Source: a bacterium (lineage in GTDB: Bacteria > Oederibacteriota > JAAXVQ01 > JAUVAV01). Taken from it: a stretch of 64,000 bases of DNA. This document shows, in pieces, positions 61,940 to 64,000 of this stretch. The notes below the pieces were generated by a model that saw nothing but the letters and a program-made list of their open reading frames with translations, was not told the origin of the DNA and did not search any database. Each line of letters starts with the position of its first letter. Position 1 is the first letter of the stretch. The stretch spans positions 62,001 through 126,000 of the forward strand of contig JAIORK010000032.1 in assembly GCA_021108215.1 (NCBI GenBank), written 5' to 3'. The translations under genes and the position numbers were made by a program.

Positions 61940-62983
61940 GTGGCTGGAAAGACGACCATGAAAAAACCATCACCTGAACAATCCGGGAATCACACGGCCT
62001 CGGCGACAATGGGAAAGCAGCTCCCGTTGGACGGCGATTCGCCGGAAGTCGCCGCCGTCATAAAAAAGTATCAGGCGCGGTTGCGCCAACTCAAGCAGGA
62101 AATCATAGCCCGCCAAGAGGAAAACCATCGGATTGTTGAAGAAAATTATCGGCAAAATACGGAACTCCGTCAATTGAATCAGGTACTGGATGAAAAGGTG
62201 AAAGAGCGCACACGTGAATTGGAGGCATCCCAAGAACAACTGGTGGCGCAAAACAAGGAATTAAAGGAGCTCGATGAGAGTAAAGAAGCCATGATGCATA
62301 TGATCGTGCATGATATGAAAAATCCTCTCACCTCGGTGATGGGTGCGCTGAGTCTTTCACAGCGGGATTCTTTTCATGTGGATGCTCAGTTGCGGGAGCT
62401 TTTGCAGGATGCGAATATACAGTCGATCAAGCTGCGCACCATGATGGATGATATTTTAACCATGAGTAAGCTGCGTTCCAAGGAATTTGAAATCCAGATT
62501 CAGGAAGTCGATATGGTCAGCCTGATGCAGCAAAGTGTCATGCTGATGAATACCACCATGAGCGATCACAAGGTTGTGATTAATTACCAACCACCTGAGA
62601 GAACAATCATTTGTAATATTGATTTTCAGATTATTGAACGGGTTATGAATAATCTTATCAACAATGCGATTAAATATGCCCCGCGGCATAGTGAGGTAAC
62701 GGTGGAAACCCAGGTCGAAAATGGCATGGCGGTCGTGCGAATTTCAAATTGGGGCGAAAGTATTCAGCAGGATTGTCATAAGAAAATATTTGAAATGTTC
62801 GGCCGGGCCAAACCTCAGGACACTGAAATCAGAGGGACGGGTCTGGGGCTGGCATTTTGTAAACTGGCGATTGAAGCGCACCAGGGTGAGGTCGGCGTTG
62901 TTTCGCCTTTGCCGCCGAAAGATCATGGCGCACAATTTTATTTTACCATTCCATTTTGTTCTGAGTGCAAACCGGAAGATTAA
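61940..62983 (+). CDS. Cytoplasmic histidine kinase with altered ATP-lid motif
   Basis: This kinase of up to 347 aa has a coiled N-terminus (about 40-110), a HisKA domain with the acceptor His in MIVHDMKNPLTSVMGAL, and a HATPase domain (RVMNNLINNAIKYAPRHSEV ... RGTGLGLAFCKLAIEAHQG). The usual Asp-x-Gly-x-Gly G1 box reads Asn-Trp-Gly-Glu-Ser here (ISNWGESIQ), so ATP binding or kinase activity may be weakened. Start may be GTG at 61940 or ATG at 61958. Confidence 0.88.
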   Translation: MAGKTTMKKPSPEQSGNHTASATMGKQLPLDGDSPEVAAVIKKYQARLRQLKQEIIARQEENHRIVEENYRQNTELRQLNQVLDEKVKERTRELEASQEQLVAQNKELKELDESKEAMMHMIVHDMKNPLTSVMGALSLSQRDSFHVDAQLRELLQDANIQSIKLRTMMDDILTMSKLRSKEFEIQIQEVDMVSLMQQSVMLMNTTMSDHKVVINYQPPERTIICNIDFQIIERVMNNLINNAIKYAPRHSEVTVETQVENGMAVVRISNWGESIQQDCHKKIFEMFGRAKPQDTEIRGTGLGLAFCKLAIEAHQGEVGVVSPLPPKDHGAQFYFTIPFCSECKPED

Positions 62984-63120
62984 AAGAAAAAGTGTCCCGG
63001 CCGTGAACCGTTGCTGCTATAATGGTTTTGCTCGCGGTTGAAATTATTTTACAAGTCGCTTATTTTGATTCTGTGAAAAATGCGGGAGCACTTTGGGGAC
63101 GACATCATTTAATATGCGAA

Positions 63121-63174
63121 GGAATCCCCGTGCTCTTGCCCGGCGTAACTTGTCCGGCGCATGCCGGATGCCGG
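63121..63174 (+). repeat. 54-bp repeat, copy 2
   Basis: This is the second copy of the sequence at 37065-37118, with two mismatches. It lies between the second kinase and the lipoprotein gene. Confidence 0.9.
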
Positions 63175-63220
63175 GGGAGTGCGGGGATGATTTATTTGCA
63201 TATTGCATAAGGAGCCGGTT

Positions 63221-64000
63221 TTGCTGCAGCGTTTAATCTCTGTTTTTTTGTTGCTCTACATGAGCGGGTGTGCCGTATTGCCGGGTAAGGATGGCCCGCC
63301 GCCCCGGCATATTGCCGAGTATCCATTGGCCAATTGTCATCCCGGTATGGAGGATGCCAATTATTGGATCCGGAAATATGTTTTTCGCGACCAACTTTTG
63401 CTCTCGCCGGGTGAAATTCAAAAATTAAATCGAAAAAATCATAGTCGTGGATTGTTGACAAATGTTTTTGCGGATAAGCTTTGGGAATACAAGTATGTGG
63501 AGGTTGAACGGCCGGGTGAAGATAATCCGGCCGGGGAATGGAATTTAGAGCGGCCGACAGCCTACAGTCCGGGCGCTTTGGGCGGATACACGCTGTATAC
63601 TTATCTAAAAGATGAGACCGAACGCATCAAGCGGCGGACACGTTGGGACGTCAACGGACGGGCTGTTGCGCGGACCGGATTTTTAGCATTGGATGAAAAT
63701 TTGAATTTGACTGCGCTGCGTGAGGACAATCCCATTCGTTATGGGCTCACCCGGCAAAGAACCGATGTGCGTTACTATCCAACCGACATGTTGATTACCG
63801 GCAGGCGCTGGGATATTGATTTTGATATTTTGCAGGTTTCTGCGGTTCGCGCTTTGCAACCTGTGGCCGTTTTGCATGAAAGCCGCGACAAGAAGTGGGT
63901 TTTTGTCGTGACGGCATATTGCCGGGGATGGGTTTTGCGGGAACACATTACAGAGAAATGTAATCCCAGGGCGGTCCGTATGTTTACGGACCCCAAAAAA
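63221..64000 (+). CDS. SH3/NlpC-P60-type lipoprotein, 3' end outside window
   Basis: A TTG start behind AAGGAG opens a frame that runs to the window end (260 codons). The signal peptide ends in the lipobox LYMSGC (Cys codon 63269-63271). The later part (TRQRTDVRYYPTDMLITG, then AVLHESRDKKWVFVVTAYCR and GWVLREHI) matches the SH3b1-type domain of NlpC/P60 peptidoglycan hydrolases. The catalytic NlpC/P60 part would lie beyond the window. It could act on peptidoglycan during flagellar or general growth. Confidence 0.75.
   Translation, partial: MLQRLISVFLLLYMSGCAVLPGKDGPPPRHIAEYPLANCHPGMEDANYWIRKYVFRDQLLLSPGEIQKLNRKNHSRGLLTNVFADKLWEYKYVEVERPGEDNPAGEWNLERPTAYSPGALGGYTLYTYLKDETERIKRRTRWDVNGRAVARTGFLALDENLNLTALREDNPIRYGLTRQRTDVRYYPTDMLITGRRWDIDFDILQVSAVRALQPVAVLHESRDKKWVFVVTAYCRGWVLREHITEKCNPRAVRMFTDPKK

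Overview
The window comes from a flagellated, Gram-negative bacterium: it encodes P-ring and L-ring proteins (FlgI, FlgH) and FlgA, which only make sense with an outer membrane. Late flagellar control looks like the FliW-CsrA type, and three sigma-54 promoters are visible. No rRNA or species-specific marker is present. The mixed gene order, FlbD, a FliH-FliI fusion and abundant palindromic intergenic repeats suit an uncultured or deeply branching lineage, but I cannot assign a phylum.

Region 1 (1-8652) is the distal part of a type I-E CRISPR-Cas locus: the last codons of cse2, then cas6e, cas7e, cas5e, cas1 and cas2, all tightly overlapping, followed by an array of 79 repeats and 78 spacers. 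cas3 and cse1 are not in the window. The 28-nt repeat core looks invariant except for the last copy, while the 29th base varies, as expected if it is taken up with the spacer from the PAM.

Region 2 (8653-13077) is an accessory zone of Bro-N, DinD and DUF1016 (PDDEXK) genes. Two are intact; four are stubs or pseudogenes. Several share the same leader and terminator segments. Region 3 (13078-19411, minus strand) is a three-gene glycan operon: a methyltransferase, a four-domain methyltransferase/glycosyltransferase fusion, and a glycosyltransferase with TPR repeats. Its place beside the flagellar genes makes flagellin or surface glycosylation plausible.

Region 4 (20117-62983) is a nearly complete flagellar regulon, all on the plus strand. 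Block A: a 67-aa ORF, flgF, flgG, flgA, flgH, flgI, flgJ, an flgM-like gene, flgN, flgK, flgL, fliW, csrA, two flagellins, fliD, fliS, then HDOD and kinase genes. Block B: an flgN-like gene, flgB, flgC, fliE, fliF, fliG, a fliH-fliI fusion, fliJ, fliK, flgD, flgE, flbD, motA, motB. Block C: fliL, fliM, fliN, fliO, fliP, fliQ, fliR, flhB, flhA, a sigma-54 activator, a small membrane protein, fliA, a small acidic protein, a PilZ protein, then HDOD and kinase genes. flhF and flhG are not seen.

The three blocks each begin with a close match to a sigma-54 promoter. About 150 bp upstream of each lies an ATGGAA-N4-TTCCAT palindrome (one copy imperfect) at nearly fixed spacing. This is a good candidate for the binding site of the NtrC-family activator encoded in block C. 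Both flagellin leaders carry GGA-in-loop hairpins that look like CsrA sites. The window ends inside a lipoprotein gene of the SH3/NlpC-P60 type.

The intergenic DNA is rich in structured repeats: 28- to 32-bp perfect palindromes, a duplicated 54-bp repeat, and two hairpin elements whose cores are related but whose long arms differ between copies.
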